A stretch of DNA of 64,000 nt, taken from assembly GCA_030762175.1 (NCBI GenBank), contig CM060842.1, positions 42,055,501 to 42,119,500 on the forward strand, read 5' to 3'. Of this stretch, positions 22,840 to 34,581 are shown piece by piece. Source of the DNA: Metallyticus violacea (taxonomy: Eukaryota; Arthropoda; Insecta; Mantodea; Metallyticidae). The translations under genes and the position numbers were made by a program. Each line of letters starts with the position of its first letter. The first letter of the stretch is position 1. The notes under the pieces are model-generated. The model ran no database searches. It worked only from the letters and a program-made list of their open reading frames with translations, and was not told the DNA's origin.

Positions 22840-24575
22840 AATATGGGTCCGGAAACGCTTTATTCCATTGTTTTAGTTCTTCTTACATTATATGATGCGT
22901 AAGCTATTCTGGTTTTTGTGTGTGTGTGTGGAATGACATTATAGCTTTCATGTAGCAATTACCCCACGCCCGAATTGTCAGATTACATGTAGACGCTCTT
23001 GTTTACTTCTGATTAGAATGTCAAATGGGGCGAGGGTGTAACAGCTCGTAGTTTTTAGGTTCATCGTCACACATCGTGTTTGTGTTCCAAAGTGCTATGT
23101 ACGCATGTATCCCTCTTATCATTCGACCCGCTTCATTGCTTTACTAGCACCGATCAACTGTTGTGTGTTATTGCGAACTGGTTTTAGATGGAATGTATTC
23201 AGATGCTCAATTGACAGATGCTCATTTGATGCATGGGAAAGCTGATGCAGCTCAGGTTTGTACCGGGAGAGATTGCCAGAACGATGATGCCCAGACAGGA
23301 GGGCATTTCAAGCGAACTGATCGTGTTTTAGAGAGCAGGGAACGTTCAAGCCTTCCATCCATAACGGGGGGAGACCTAGAAGAATGAGAACAGCACAACT
23401 GGTAGAGGTGATACTTCAAACGGTTGAAGACAACCTTAGTGTCAGCACAAGAAATAATATTGACCATACGACTATCTGAAGAGTTCTGCATGAGAACCTG
23501 TTGTATGTGTAGCGCTTATAGAGCTTATAGGCATATTCACTAACTGGTTTTCCTGCAAGGCTACAGTTCTGCGTGGTTTGTTCGACAATGTGTCACCGTG
23601 GGTTCCAAGCAACTTAATTTCGGATGAGGCTTTGTGACTTTGCGACGAGAATTCTAAGGTAATTGTTCAATCGCATTATCAACAAAAGTTCTCTGTCAAT
23701 GCTTAACCCGACATTGTTGTTGAAGTGGCGAGGTCTCAGGTTCTTACCCCCGGCACAACGGAGAAACATACTTACTGTTGTTACACCCCGTGCCAGTAGC
23801 AATTCGATGAAATATGTACTTAATGCACGACGGAGCTCCTGCTCATTGCCAATGTTCGTCAATTTCTAAATCAAAGAATCGGTGACAAATGAATGGATGA
23901 TTTCTTGGCTTCCAGCTCTCCGAATCTGTATCCAATAGACTTTTATTTGTGTGGGCATTTAAAATGTGTATAGAATCCCGGTGCAAGATAAGTTGAATCT
24001 TCGTTCCTTTAATGTGGAATGCTGCGAGACCATTTTACATTCTTCAGGGATCCGGAGTCAATTTGAACACTTGCTTTAGGCTAGATTTCCATGTGTTTTT
24101 TTTTTTTTTTGAGTAGTGTTTAAGTTTTCACTACTGAGGTACCACAGGCGGTGGACACTGATGATAAATGAGATGAAATGATAAATTGGGAAAGGATATA
24201 TATTTTTTTTAAGGAAGGAAGCGTTCCAGGCCTAAGTTTAGGTACCTCCCCGGCATTTGCCAGTTATGAAGACTGAGGTAAACCTGAAAAAAACCCCAGT
24301 CAGGGAGAACGGTCCTGGCGGGATTCGAACCGCAGACCTCCCGCTCACGAGTCCGTGCCTTAACGACCTCGGCCACCCGTGGCGGTCCTTCCATATGTGT
24401 GACATGCTATTTTTATTTCATACTGTATTGCATCATACAATATAAACGATAGATGTAAAAAAAAAACTGTAACAATGGAATAAGTTCCATGTTCATGTTC
24501 TGTAATACTTTTTCTACACAAGTGAAATATGCTGCTAAAGTTTTAGCGTACCTTTTAATCACTCCCTGTATATAT
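22840..24575 (+). mobile_element. DUF4817-type Tc1/mariner-superfamily transposon, degenerate
   Basis: The decayed protein is on the + strand. Its N-terminal DUF4817-like block starts YSDAQLTDAHLMHGKADAA (from 23192). Next come an RMRTAQLVEVILQTVEDNLS block and a VSTRNN...VLHENLLY block (23380-23510). A DGAPAH core motif lies at 23829-23846. SPNLYPIDFYLCGHLK follows (23917-23964, family SPDLTPLDFFLWGHLK). The frame ends in a SQFEHLL block near 24070. The region between 23520 and 23820 is scrambled or unrelated. A SINE-B is inserted at 24096-24386. The right end ACTCCCTGTATA at about 24563-24572 looks like a terminal inverted repeat, but I did not find its left partner. Confidence 0.8.
24096..24386 (-). 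mobile_element. SINE-B copy 2, nested in a transposon
   Basis: It is full length, from the intact GCCACGGGTGGCCGAGGTCG head to a 3' poly-A (poly-T on the + strand at 24096-24110). Flanking TTCCATGTGT (24087-24096) and TTCCATATGTGT (24389-24400) look like a TSD with a 2-bp difference. Its intact boxes suggest that it is younger than the host transposon. Confidence 0.92.
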
Positions 24576-24580
24576 GCAAT

Positions 24581-25850
24581 GGACATGTTTAATTACTTTA
24601 GAAATAAAGAAGCAATCTCTTCCTATTTGTGAATAAAGATTATCTGTATAATTGGCAATAAAGCTGTGTATCGTTTTTCAGGGTTATGTTGAATTTTATG
24701 GTCCTAAAGAACATTTATGTAATTTGTTACAGATTGTTTCAATACTCGAAGCAGAAGTTTGCTTTTCATGTGTTAAGGGATGACATAATAGGAAAAGGAT
24801 GTTTGTCCTGTTTTAAGATAGACTGATTTTGTTCTGGTTCCTTTATAGATTTTCTTCAAACGTTTTAGGACTGAATAGAGAACATACATACACACACATG
24901 CAGCAGAAATTGTTTCATATACGTGTTGACTGCTTTCCATCATTAAACACAGAAGTGTAGTATAGGTGATGGTAGATGCACCCATTGAAAAAAAAATAAA
25001 GTTAAACGAACCAAAAAGTCCAATATACAGCCTGTTATAACTTATTAAAACCATTTGTTTTCATATTTCATAGTCAATGGTAAGATTTTTCCATATAGGC
25101 CCTTTCAATAAATCGATATTTCATCTTTATTGTAGAGATGGCAATGCTGTTGATGCAAAACCATAAACTTTTCGTTAAAAAAAACGTCATTCCTTCTCCT
25201 TCTGATGTTACAGGTGCTTGAGCACTCTGCGATTGTTTTTTGTTATGAAATAACTTAGACACAAACATGAAAATTTAAGTTTATACTAACATAATTTATC
25301 GTGAATTGGTTTATTATATAAAATTGGTACAATAATTTAAGTTTGCTTAATTTTCATTGTAAATTGGGCTCATTAAACTTTTTTTCTGAGTAATCATTGC
25401 AGCCACTTCTCTCTCTAAAACGAATTATCTTACACGTCTTTCGTAGCATCCATCTGAATAGTCTAAACTAACATTTCATATTTACACTTTATCAAAATTC
25501 AATGATTATTATTAGTTCTGGAAATAATTGAACCCCTCTGTGATGAAATACTACAAGTGTGATCGAAACTTCCGTATGGGAATGCAGCATAAGCACAAAT
25601 TTAAACTTACCCGGAATAATAGAGTGCAAACCTATTACAGCATGTTGTGAGCAGTTTAAAGTCCGCACTTTCATTCACCCGTCCTAAGACCTAGATGGTG
25701 CATTATTGATATAGCAAAAGTTTACACCGCCACGTTTGTGTATCTTCCATTTTTCTCCCAAAGGCCGCTTTGTGCATCACTTTAAGCGATTTCTCATTTA
25801 TTTTCCAAAGTTTCAAATAGCTATATACTTTTACCATGTTCAATCAATTT
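24581..25850. other. No gene recognised
   Basis: The sequence is AT-rich, with 60- to 93-codon open frames without recognisable domains. Confidence 0.45.
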
Positions 25851-25970
25851 ATGCTTACGAATTGGAGGCGACTGGAGGCCGTTAGGCCGTAGCGAGCCGC
25901 AATAAACCAATATATCCTCCAGCTTTTAAGATTCATTCGAGATTAAGTTTAGGTTAGAGAGAGTGAGGTA
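25851..25970. repeat. Dispersed repeat, copy 1 (pair with 26505-26625)
   Basis: Both copies share ATCAATTTATG(C/T)TTA, then GGAGGC, GGC(C/T)GT(T/C)AG, CCGTAGC, GCCGCA, AAACCA, and later a GGTTAG motif. Identity is roughly 70%. No coding capacity is visible. Confidence 0.6.
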
Positions 25971-26209
25971 TGTATGTGTGTGTGTTTTATTTGGTCATTT
26001 TTGGAATTTCTGTACAATTGCTTTTACGTCATCCATTTTTCAACTCTTTATTCAATATGTTCGCGCGCGCTATCTTTTCCTAGCCACCTTCTCACTATTT
26101 CCCTTTTTCACTACATGGTTCAAAATTTATGCCGATTTACATTTACCCTTACAGTAAGAAACATCCGTGACTGCTGGTGTGGTAGAGCTGCAGTCCTGAG
26201 CGACAGCAG

Positions 26210-26335
26210 AGAGAACCGAAGGTAGTGACTTGCACAGATATAGCTAAGGCTCTCAAGCACAACTGTATGAAGACTGTTAGAGCGTCGTGCTATAGCGTGG
26301 AGATAATGGTTTCGAACCTCACGACCTGATTCCTT
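26210..26335 (+). mobile_element. tRNA-like fossil between the repeat pair
   Basis: An A-box-like TAGCTAAGGCTCTCAAG at 26239-26255 and a strong B box GGTTTCGAACCTC at 26308-26320 are spaced like a tRNA with a long variable arm or small intron. A T-rich tract follows. It is probably part of the same retroposed unit as the flanking repeats rather than a working tRNA gene. Confidence 0.4.
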
Positions 26336-26504
26336 TATTTATTATTTTCTGCCGGAGATAAAGGAAATTTGCAACCATTCCAATGATTTACTCCCTAACA
26401 TAATACCATGCACACAATGCGCTTAAATTGATATTTACGAATTTCTTTTTCTGTTGGAATCAAAAGCGATTTGTCACCATTACAGTGATTTACCTCCCCC
26501 CTAT

Positions 26505-26625
26505 CAATTTATGTTTATGAAAAGGAGGCAAGCGTAGGCTGTCAGACCGTAGCTCGCCGCAGCAAACCATTGGGTCCACCGGTTTCTAGGATTTACCCAA
26601 GGCTAGGGTTAGTGTTAGTGTTCTT
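26505..26625. repeat. Dispersed repeat, copy 2 (pair with 25851-25970)
   Basis: See the partner. Just upstream, two similar motifs, TTTGCAACCATTCCAATGATTT (near 26369-26390) and TTTGTCACCATTACAGTGATTT, are spaced about 100 bp apart. The whole 25.85-26.63 kb block therefore looks like a degenerate tandem or nested repeat. Confidence 0.6.
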
Positions 26626-26910
26626 GTGTGTATATGAATTAATCGCAAATTGTAATAAGATAACGCGCGGTAAAAATAATAATTCATATTTCTAATAAAG
26701 AACAACATATTGCACCCAGGAGGTTACGGCGGACGAGGCATAGAAATTATACATGCAAAATTTACACTGTTACAAGCGGCTACTCAGAGTCCGTTATCTC
26801 TCGTTCAGGACTCCGCAGTCGCTCTTACCAATCAGTAGTCTCGGATGTTTCTTGCTATAAGACTAATTCCAATTTACCCCTAATCTCTTCTTCTGTGTGC
26901 TGCCATTTAG

Positions 26911-26973
26911 TTTTATTTTTTATTTTATTTTATTTTATTTTATTTTTATTTATTTATTTATTTTTTTTTTTTT
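26911..26973. repeat. (TTTTA)n / (TTTA)n low-complexity tract
   Basis: TTTTA units pass into TTTA units and then a run of T. Open frames through it are artefacts of the repeat. Confidence 0.95.
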
Positions 26974-28230
26974 GCTGTTGGTACTACAAAGTCGTCACCA
27001 CACTAGCTCGCCATTGTTTCCTTCTTGGATGGATTTCAGCTATAATAGTCGACTTTTTGAGTGGTGGGCGTTTATATTCACTCTCTTGTTATTTTAGGTA
27101 AGTTTAAAACTTCTGCTTCTGACACTTATCCATATGGAAATTCCCGAAATATTAATTATTATATAATTACTTTGCACTACGTTCTCATTATCGATTTACA
27201 AGGATTGGACCTAAGGTTTGTACAAGAACCTGACTAATTTTACTATCAAATAAATTTCCCAATGTCTACCTTTCTAAAATATTTATTTTAAAACGCATTC
27301 TTTATATTATTGTAATTTTTCATCGTAATATTATTTTCCTCTTTCAAAAATACTGCTTTACGTGTAGCTCATGTACTGAAAAATGTAAAGAAAAAAAGAG
27401 GAAATTTTTGCTAAGGTAGCGACTACCTGCGAAGAAATTAAAATTCGCACACTACAGCCTAAGGAAGTCCATATAAACAGTTTTCGTTCAAATAAACCTT
27501 AAACACAGTGAGCTACCTTAAATATTGATATTTGTACTATAATTTCAGTTATCTTTGTCTTAAGAAACATAACGTTTTCTAAGTAACTCGCCAACTTCTG
27601 TTCGTTATATACATTTAACAACAGATCATGAACATATTCTCTGTGTTTACTTCAATTCCTCAAAAGCGGAACATTAAAAAACTTATATTCAGAAATTAAG
27701 TAAATTAGCTTTCTCCTCTCTGACTAAACTTTCTTTTTATAAATTGTACGAAGTCTACTTTCTAAACTGTCGCACAAGTTTTTCTTCCCTTTTAGCACTA
27801 GAGAAATTCTACAGGAGAGAGTTGGTACGGCAGTGCTTTTCTCTTTTATTTCGAAGTGAAGTGAACATATGTTTTTATTGCCCATAACATGATTTGTTGA
27901 TTCGAGGCGATAGGAAGGCGGGGGAAATACTAAACTCTATGTTCCAGCTACTGACAATAAACTCTCTACACTATCAAAGCAAACATAAAATTACACTATT
28001 AAATTGCTTTCCCATCTCTTTCCATGCGCTATATGTCCCTGCGCAACCAAGGCTCCAGACTTGCCTTCTTGCATCGCTGTAAGGTTTCAGTGTTCTCTCT
28101 AGTGCATCAGGGTTACACATGGCCACCTGATTTTGTGGACATGGTAAACTGTTTAATTGTAATGCATGATTGGGCAACTGTAGCAATGAATGTGGCAACA
28201 ATGTAACACTGTATTCATATGTGTGCGTAG
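26974..28230. other. Non-coding DNA upstream of the exon
   Basis: The sequence is AT-rich, without recognised repeats or coding sequence. If the exon at 28231 is real, this is the end of its upstream intron. Confidence 0.5.
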
Positions 28231-28368
28231 ATGTCCTTCCTGCCAAACCCGCTAGCCGAAATCTGCGGAGAGGACAACAACCCCGAGCAATCTGACAACG
28301 CTGGATTCATTCTCTTCGAGATGCGTTACAACTTCCAGGAAACAACCTTGGCGCTTAAGATCGTTATG
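28231..28368 (+). CDS. Internal exon of a synaptotagmin-7-like gene (start of C2A)
   Basis: The exon is bounded by a TGTGTGCGTAG acceptor and a perfect ATG|GTAAGT donor. It is 138 bp (46 codons), phase 0 at both ends in the only sensible frame. The N-terminal half is an acidic linker (EICGEDNNPEQSDN). The second half, GFILFEMRYNFQETTLALKI, matches the first beta strands of a C2A domain. The pattern GxIxFxxxYNFQExTLxxKI is the synaptotagmin-7 one as I know it; other synaptotagmins have SLxYxxxxxxLxVxI. The calcium-binding Asp loops would lie in the next exon, which I do not see. Codons end mostly in G or C, unlike the surroundings. Synaptotagmin-7 is a high-affinity calcium sensor for vesicle and lysosome exocytosis. 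Divergence from conserved positions (GR to GF) leaves a paralogue possible. The in-frame ATG at the exon start could by chance look like a start codon, but the acceptor argues for an internal exon. Confidence 0.65.
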
Positions 28369-28666
28369 GTAAGTAGTACAACATTGTTACGTCATGATGC
28401 TGTAGCTGTGAAAAGTGCATGTACGTCTTGACATTGGGGGAGCTAAAATATTCCATATCTTTCAATCGACCTCGCATAAACAAAATAACAATTATTTACT
28501 TATTTCTTGACTACTTTGAATATCTTGGCTAAGAGGTCGCTTTGTGCAAGTATTACAAGTGCCTTATGGCATATAGCCATGAAAGTACATAAGGGTATAA
28601 TATAAACAAAATGAAGAGACTATCTTTCGTCACTGTTGAACAGTAGTATATTGTTCTGGAGTATTG
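28369..28666. other. Start of downstream intron
   Basis: Non-coding DNA follows the GTAAGT donor, with no recognised element before the SINE-A at 28667. Confidence 0.5.
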
Positions 28667-28905
28667 TCGGTCCTGGTGATGTACTTGTCTGGTAAACCCA
28701 AGATCTCTGGTTCAATCCCTGCTACGATCGATGGATTCTTCCTTCGGAAGGGAAGTAAAACCGTGGGCCCCGGTTTTACGGGTTGAAAAAGAACCTCAAG
28801 CCTGAAAAAAAGAGGCTTCTAAGCAAAATTTGTCGGCCGTTTCACGTCCTGAATTGAATGGGACGCTGATGACCTGAGATGTTAAAGATCGTCCATAAAT
28901 CAACA
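28667..28905 (+). mobile_element. SINE-A copy 2
   Basis: The head TCGGTCCTGGTGATG has lost part of the A-box region, while CCCAAGATC and a decayed B box GGTTCAATCC remain. Body blocks CTTCGGAAGGGAAGTAAAAC, GAACCTCAAGCCTGAAA and GAGATGTTAAAGATCGTCC are clear. It lies only 300 bp downstream of the synaptotagmin exon, in the same orientation as the gene. Confidence 0.9.
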
Positions 28906-29234
28906 AAACACTGTGTAATAAAATCTAGATACAATAAGAAATCAAATCCTTAGTTGCAGTTTTGTCCATTACAGACAATCATTTAAGATTCTATCACAGA
29001 AGTATTTGATCCACAGGTTGTTCAAATATTTCAATATATTGAAATACTTCAGTCATACAGTTTGAGTACGCATTGTTTGTATCTGCTCTTGCATATTATC
29101 TAAGAGACGATTTATCATTTGTTTAGGACTAATTTTATTTCACAATTATTTGGATAGGAATTGTGATGTTTTCGCAAACCATTTTGAACTGAGCCAATTT
29201 ATGCATTCAAATAGGAATTGTAAAAAAAGTTATA
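28906..29234. other. No gene recognised
   Basis: AT-rich spacer. Confidence 0.5.
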
Positions 29235-29727
29235 TACAGAATGTCCTGAAAAAATGTTCCAATATTTACACAGGCAATAGTATGGAACAAAACAAGAAAA
29301 AAAGTTCCAATAAACATAGGACCTATCCGAGCACTTTGGCAAGAAATAAATGAGGAAACATTGTACAAAAGATTACAGAGGAGGTAGTAAGGAACAAAAC
29401 AAGAAAAAGTTCCTATAACCATTGGTCGTAAACTTTTCATCTTCATAATTATGGTCTACCTTTACATTGTTTACCACACTATCAAGCACCACCACGGTTT
29501 TTGATCTATTGTTCACAACATGTACTGGATATGACCGTCATACATTGCAATGTTTCATCATTCGTTTCCTGCCAAGTGCTCGGGGATGTACTTGAATATA
29601 TGCCGCTCTTACAAAATAAGCCCTAGCTCACATAATATTAAGTTTACTACTAATGGTCATAGGCGCTTTCTTTCTTGTTTTGTTCCATACTATCTCCTCT
29701 CTGGATCTTTTTTCAGAACATATTGTA
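29235..29727. mobile_element. MITE-like element with long inverted ends
   Basis: The left end TACAGAATGTCCTGAAAAAA (29235 on) is inverted at the right end, whose reverse complement reads TACAATATGTTCTGAAAAAA (29727 backwards). Both arms continue for about 70 bp into ATAGTATGGAACAAAACAAG. A third copy of this inner block, direct to the left arm, lies at 29369-29424. It is about 490 bp and non-coding. This is a non-autonomous DNA element of unknown superfamily. Confidence 0.65.
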
Positions 29728-32580
29728 AAATTTATTTATCAAGGACTATAGCAATAAATGTTTAAAATGGGATAGCTCGATAGATAATAACATTTTAGCA
29801 ATATCGCAGCAAATGTATTTTTACATTTTTAAAATGTTTTACCGTTAACAATAATTTACATATTATTTGCCAATTCTTAAATATACATTTGATAAAATTG
29901 CTTTTACGTTTATGAAGATAAGGAATAATTTTTATCCAAATGTAAATAATATACCAACTCTTTCTTAGTTGGATATATAGGTACAGCGTTTCAAAACTTG
30001 TAATCTAAATAACTACTTACTTAAAATTTATTTAATTTAAACAAAAAACTCGTCAATTTAGAATTTGCAACCAAGTTGATTATGTTTAGGTTTCAATCCC
30101 ATATTATCAATCAATGCATCCCTACCTTATGATACGTAAATTGAAAGAGAATTTAATTGTTTTCTTTAGAGCTGGAAGGTCGTACCCCGAAAGTATGAAA
30201 TTAACTACGTCGCATGTTATACAAATCGTGTTGTTTACATCAAGCCAATACTCCTTCAAGTAACATATTTCATTTTCTATATATACCTGCATCACTACAG
30301 TTAACAACTGATGGCTTCCTGCAGCGAACGTTCCTTAAGCCGGTAGTCACATCTAGGCAATGTTTTGGTGCCTACTTCGTTCCTGTTATCTTATCTTTCG
30401 TTCCCTATGCTTCCCGGCAACCTGGATTCTTGTTACTATTACCGAAATACAAATCATTTGAAGGGTAAAAGTACAAATAATGTTGCATAATTTTACAAAG
30501 TTACAACAAATTAATACAACTCATCTCGGAACTCTTGGCTAGTCAGCTTTCTGTTCTTCCTTGTAAGGTATACTTCATTTTGAAACAATTGATTACAACA
30601 CAAATACCGGGTTTTTCATGGTTTTGTCGTCCGTTTCATGGAGCTGGCGGGTCGCCAGGCAGGGCGGTAACTCCCGGCGAAGCGAATGTAAGATTGGGGT
30701 TCTCGCAATTTCAACTGCAATTACAATGAAAATTAGTGTGTATGACAAGAGATGTTGGAAATGTTGTCGTACACATCCACACATTTCTGGCAGCATTTTA
30801 GAAAGCTATCTTTACATGCATCAGTTCATCTTGAAAGCTTACAAGATCTTGTCGTCCATAAATTACATGAGGTGATCCTGATATTCAGGTGATTAGGTGA
30901 TAGATTAATTGATCCACCTAATATTATTTAATGATAAAGTATGGTTCCATTTACTCATGTTTCAATGCAAAATAATAGGTAAGGAGAGCCTACAGAAAAC
31001 CGAATTTTGTATACTAAACCCTCGCATGACGAGAAAATCGTTGTATGGGGCACAGTAAATGCATAAAGAGTAATAGGGTCTTATCTTTGTTTAGAATACT
31101 ATAAATGCAGAAAGATAAGAAATGACATGCACTTTTAACATCTGACTGATATTGAATGCCGACATGAGTATTTCCAGCAAGAAATGAGACAATTTACTAA
31201 AAGGATGTCAGAAATGTGTGAATGTTGCAGGAAAATATTTCCAACATTTCTTTTCTTAAGGTATATCTTTCTTTTTATTGTAATTATGGTTGAAAATCCG
31301 AGATCTTGAATTAGTTGCGCAGATATTAAATCCGCTTCCCCGGTAGTTACCGCTTTGATGCCGGGCCATCATTTGCTGTGAAACGGGTCACTAAACCACG
31401 AAATACCCGGCATTATATTAATTACTAGTTTTATTCTGTGCAAATCTAAATATACCAGGTAAAGACAGAAAACTAAAATGTGACAGATTGAGTCCTCTAT
31501 TAATTAAAGAAATATAATGAATGGGTGTCATCTAAATTTTAAAAGCGGGGATATAGGATAAAAACTAAATGTTGTTTTTAAGTTTTCCGTCAATGTTCGT
31601 ACTTTTTGATATTTTTTTAAAATTAAATTCATTTTAAAGAGATAATTATTTACACTGGCAAAGTTTCGAAATAAAATCCCGGTAGGAAATGAGCGTATAC
31701 TTCTGAAGTGCTTCTTTTTTATTTAAAAAAGTCCTATATTTAATAGTCATTTATCTTAATTGAAAAAACTAAAAAAAAAACTATTCTCTAATTACTGTTA
31801 AAAGGTATAAAATAACATAATCTTGGGTTTACGATGGTGTATCTTTAGACACTTCTTAAAATCGCTAGCGTCTGTTTCTACTGGCTGTCTTTTGCATTAC
31901 TGTTGCAATATATATCAGGAAGCGTTTTCAAAATGCCGGTGTGGTGTTTTACAGGATAAACAGCCACAGTGTTTATCTATCGTCTACGGAAGTGCAAGTT
32001 GATAAATAAACAGATGGAATTTACCCTGTCAAACTTGTACTTCTGTCACAGTAATTGATTGCGAAAAAAGTACGTACAAAAATTTTACGAATGGAAAGGC
32101 TGCAGAAAAACAGGCACCTCAAAAATAGGAACGCTTCGTTGTGGTGCTGCAGCCGTTACCTCCAAAGCTAAAACTGTGTTTATGGATGGTCAAGGTAATA
32201 GGTTAACTTTAACAAATAATTTACACAGCATTGCTTCAGTGGACTACATGCCATAACCTTCGACCTGGAAAATGTGCTTGGTCATTCCTACCAGATGCCA
32301 ATGCATTGCGTCTGCTGTGTAAATGTCAGCCATCTTTTCATGCGTGAAACGATGAGCCACATCACTCCTTTTGAACAACAGTCCATACAGTAAATACCAA
32401 TTCTCAAAACGCTTTACCACTGCACACTGCACACTGAACAGTGCACTATCTGTGGCTAGTTTGAGATGCAGCCTACTTATGACTGCACCTCCGCTAATGA
32501 TATTGTCTTATATTTGACTGGCTGTGAACACATGTCACATCGCAGCTCCCTAATGGACCATTCGTTCCCTCTCTCAAAAT
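29728..32580. other. No gene recognised
   Basis: The stretch is mostly AT-rich. A GC-rich patch at about 30635-30715 (GGAGCTGGCGGGTCGCCAGG and on) and another near 31330-31400 stand out, but neither encodes a recognisable domain nor carries Pol III boxes. Confidence 0.45.
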
Positions 32581-32581
32581 A

Positions 32582-32850
32582 CCGCCACGGGTGGCCGAGG
32601 TCGTCAAGGTGCGGACTCGTGAGCAGGAGATCCGAGGTTTGAATCCCGCCAGGACCGTCCTCCTGACTGAGGTTTTTTTCCAGGTTTTCCTCAGTCCTCA
32701 TAAATGGCAAATGCCGGGGAGGTACCCTAAAATTAGGCCTGAAACGATTCCTTCCTTAAAAACAATAAAATCCTTTCCCAATATATCATTTCATCTCATG
32801 TATCATCAGTTCCCATCGCTTGTGGTGCCTCTGTAGCAAAAACGGGCGTT
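32582..32850 (+). mobile_element. SINE-B copy 3
   Basis: The head CCGCCACGGGTGGCCGAGGT and a B box slightly decayed to GGTTTGAATCCCG are present. Body blocks CAAATGCCGGGGAGGTACC and TATCATTTCATCTCATG follow, ending in AAAAACGGGCGTTAAATG. There is no poly-A tail and no clear TSD. Confidence 0.92.
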
Positions 32851-34262
32851 AAATGTTATTAGTTATGTCAATTTGGGTCAATAATACTTAAACAGGCTGC
32901 TCCTTAAAACCATGCTAAGTACTGAAAAGCACAATGGTTGTTGACTGTAGATACAAAGTTCATTATCTTTGAATTAAAACGAAACATTCAGCGCAAGACA
33001 GGAAATAAATAACTCGTAATTCGTTTTCAGTTTGGGGCAGTAACGATATTGGTTTATGCGCCCGTAATTCGTCGTGAACGCCAATGTTTACATTGTTATT
33101 CCTAGCCGGTAGCTAAAGTCATCTTCCCCAATTATAGCCGCTCCAAAAGACAAGCATGTAACTGCTCCAGCCAAACTTTAAACCTCAAGCAAAGAAGGAA
33201 ATTTTATTTAAAACTAAAGATCTGGGTGGATCTTTATTTTACTTAGGTAATGAAACATTTAAAATATGTTCCTTTTTAGGGTAAAATAGATAAGTTAAGC
33301 TGCACCACAAAGCCATGGTCTCCCTCTCACTTTTCTGGTACTCACTTCACCAACATCTCTTTTTGTTATGAAGTCCTGACGCTTGATTCTTGGTTTCAGC
33401 TTATGCAATGTTAGTCATTACGAATTTTCATTAGGCATTTAGGAGCTCAATAACAAGCGATACTCCTGCTATTATTTTCGAAATGTTGACATTCCTTAAG
33501 CAGGAAAAGGAACTGTTGTTAGCAAATAGTTATCTTCTTTCATAAAAGGTAACAAAGTAGTAGGTTTCTGTAACAGTTAGTGAGCAGAGTTACTCTTGGG
33601 ACTTGTTATAAAATAAATTATAAAACGACAGATAACAAAAAAATATAAGCTCACCCTTGACTTGAAAATGAAACAATGTGGGTAATACGTACAGATTGAC
33701 TTGCTTTTTCGAGCTTCTGCTATGCTTTGGTGGCATACAGACGCAAATTGATGTCCATACAAGAATGTAACACGACATTAAACATATATTGTAAGATCTT
33801 AATAGTAATACTTTCACTAATAAGCCAAGGTAATCAATAGCTCTATTTCTTATACGGGGATATCAAATTTATTCGGGTTTTACCGCAACTCACTTTGAAT
33901 GAATAATGTTTTTAGCCGCACTTTCCCTTGAGTGAGTAGTAAAAGAGTACCAGCGTCGAGAGTACTATACGTGCAACATAGCGAGTAATTAAAGAATCAA
34001 CACGACCTCATTTTGTAAACAATCTGATTCCGATGAGACTTCCCGTCTTTTAAAGCGCACTCCCGCCCTCCCTCCTCAGTGAATTAGGGACGCCATTCGT
34101 TTCAAATGAGTTGAGGAATCCAAATAAATTTTATCTCCCAGCACTTTTATTATACGATAAAATATTCACAAGACTCGATATTCTTCATTGCTGAATGTAC
34201 AAGGGCAAAAGTATATTTAAAGGATCATGACTTTTCAATTAAATGGCATTACTTCATAATGT
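32851..34262. other. No gene recognised
   Basis: No supported coding sequence or repeat was found. A slightly GC-richer, pyrimidine-rich piece lies at about 34030-34090. Confidence 0.45.
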
Positions 34263-34274
34263 ATAAACAATTGA

Positions 34275-34569
34275 TTTTTTTATTGATTTATTTTTGGACG
34301 CTCTTTAACATCTCAGGTCATCAGCGTACCATTCAAATCAGGGCGTGAAACGGCCGACAAATTTTGCTCAGAGGCCTCTCCTTCAGGCTTGAGGTTCTTT
34401 TTCGTGCCGTAAATGTACGACAAGGGACCCATGGCTTTACTTCCCTTCCGAAGGAAGCCATACTTAGGATTTTTACGCCCGGAAAAATCCATCGGTCCTG
34501 GCCGGGTTCGAACCCGCGATCTTGGGTTTAGGAGGCAAGTATGGTAACCACCACACCACCAGGACCGAC
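34275..34569 (-). mobile_element. SINE-A copy 3, best preserved
   Basis: On the minus strand the head is an almost perfect tRNA arrangement. GGTCCTGG pairs with CCAGGACC, the A-box region is GTGTGGTGGTTACCATACTT, and the anticodon-like arm is CTTGCCTCCTAAACCCAAG. The B box is GGGTTCGAACCC. The body and the GTTAAAGAGCGTCC-AAAAATAAATCAATAAA tail are intact. A perfect 12-bp TSD, ATAAACAATTGA, flanks it at 34263-34274 and 34570-34581. The anticodon loop (CCTCCTAA) resembles tRNA-Arg(CCU), but this derivation is only a guess. Confidence 0.96.
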
Positions 34570-34581
34570 ATAAACAATTGA

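Noticed and set aside
26156..26219. Possible short exon (TTACAG acceptor, AAG|GTAGTG donor)
   Set aside because: Splice-like signals exist, but the sequence lies in a degenerate repeat block and encodes no recognisable residues.
34497..34569. Functional tRNA gene
   Set aside because: The head folds like a tRNA, but it is joined to the SINE-A body with a TSD around the whole unit, so it is a SINE.
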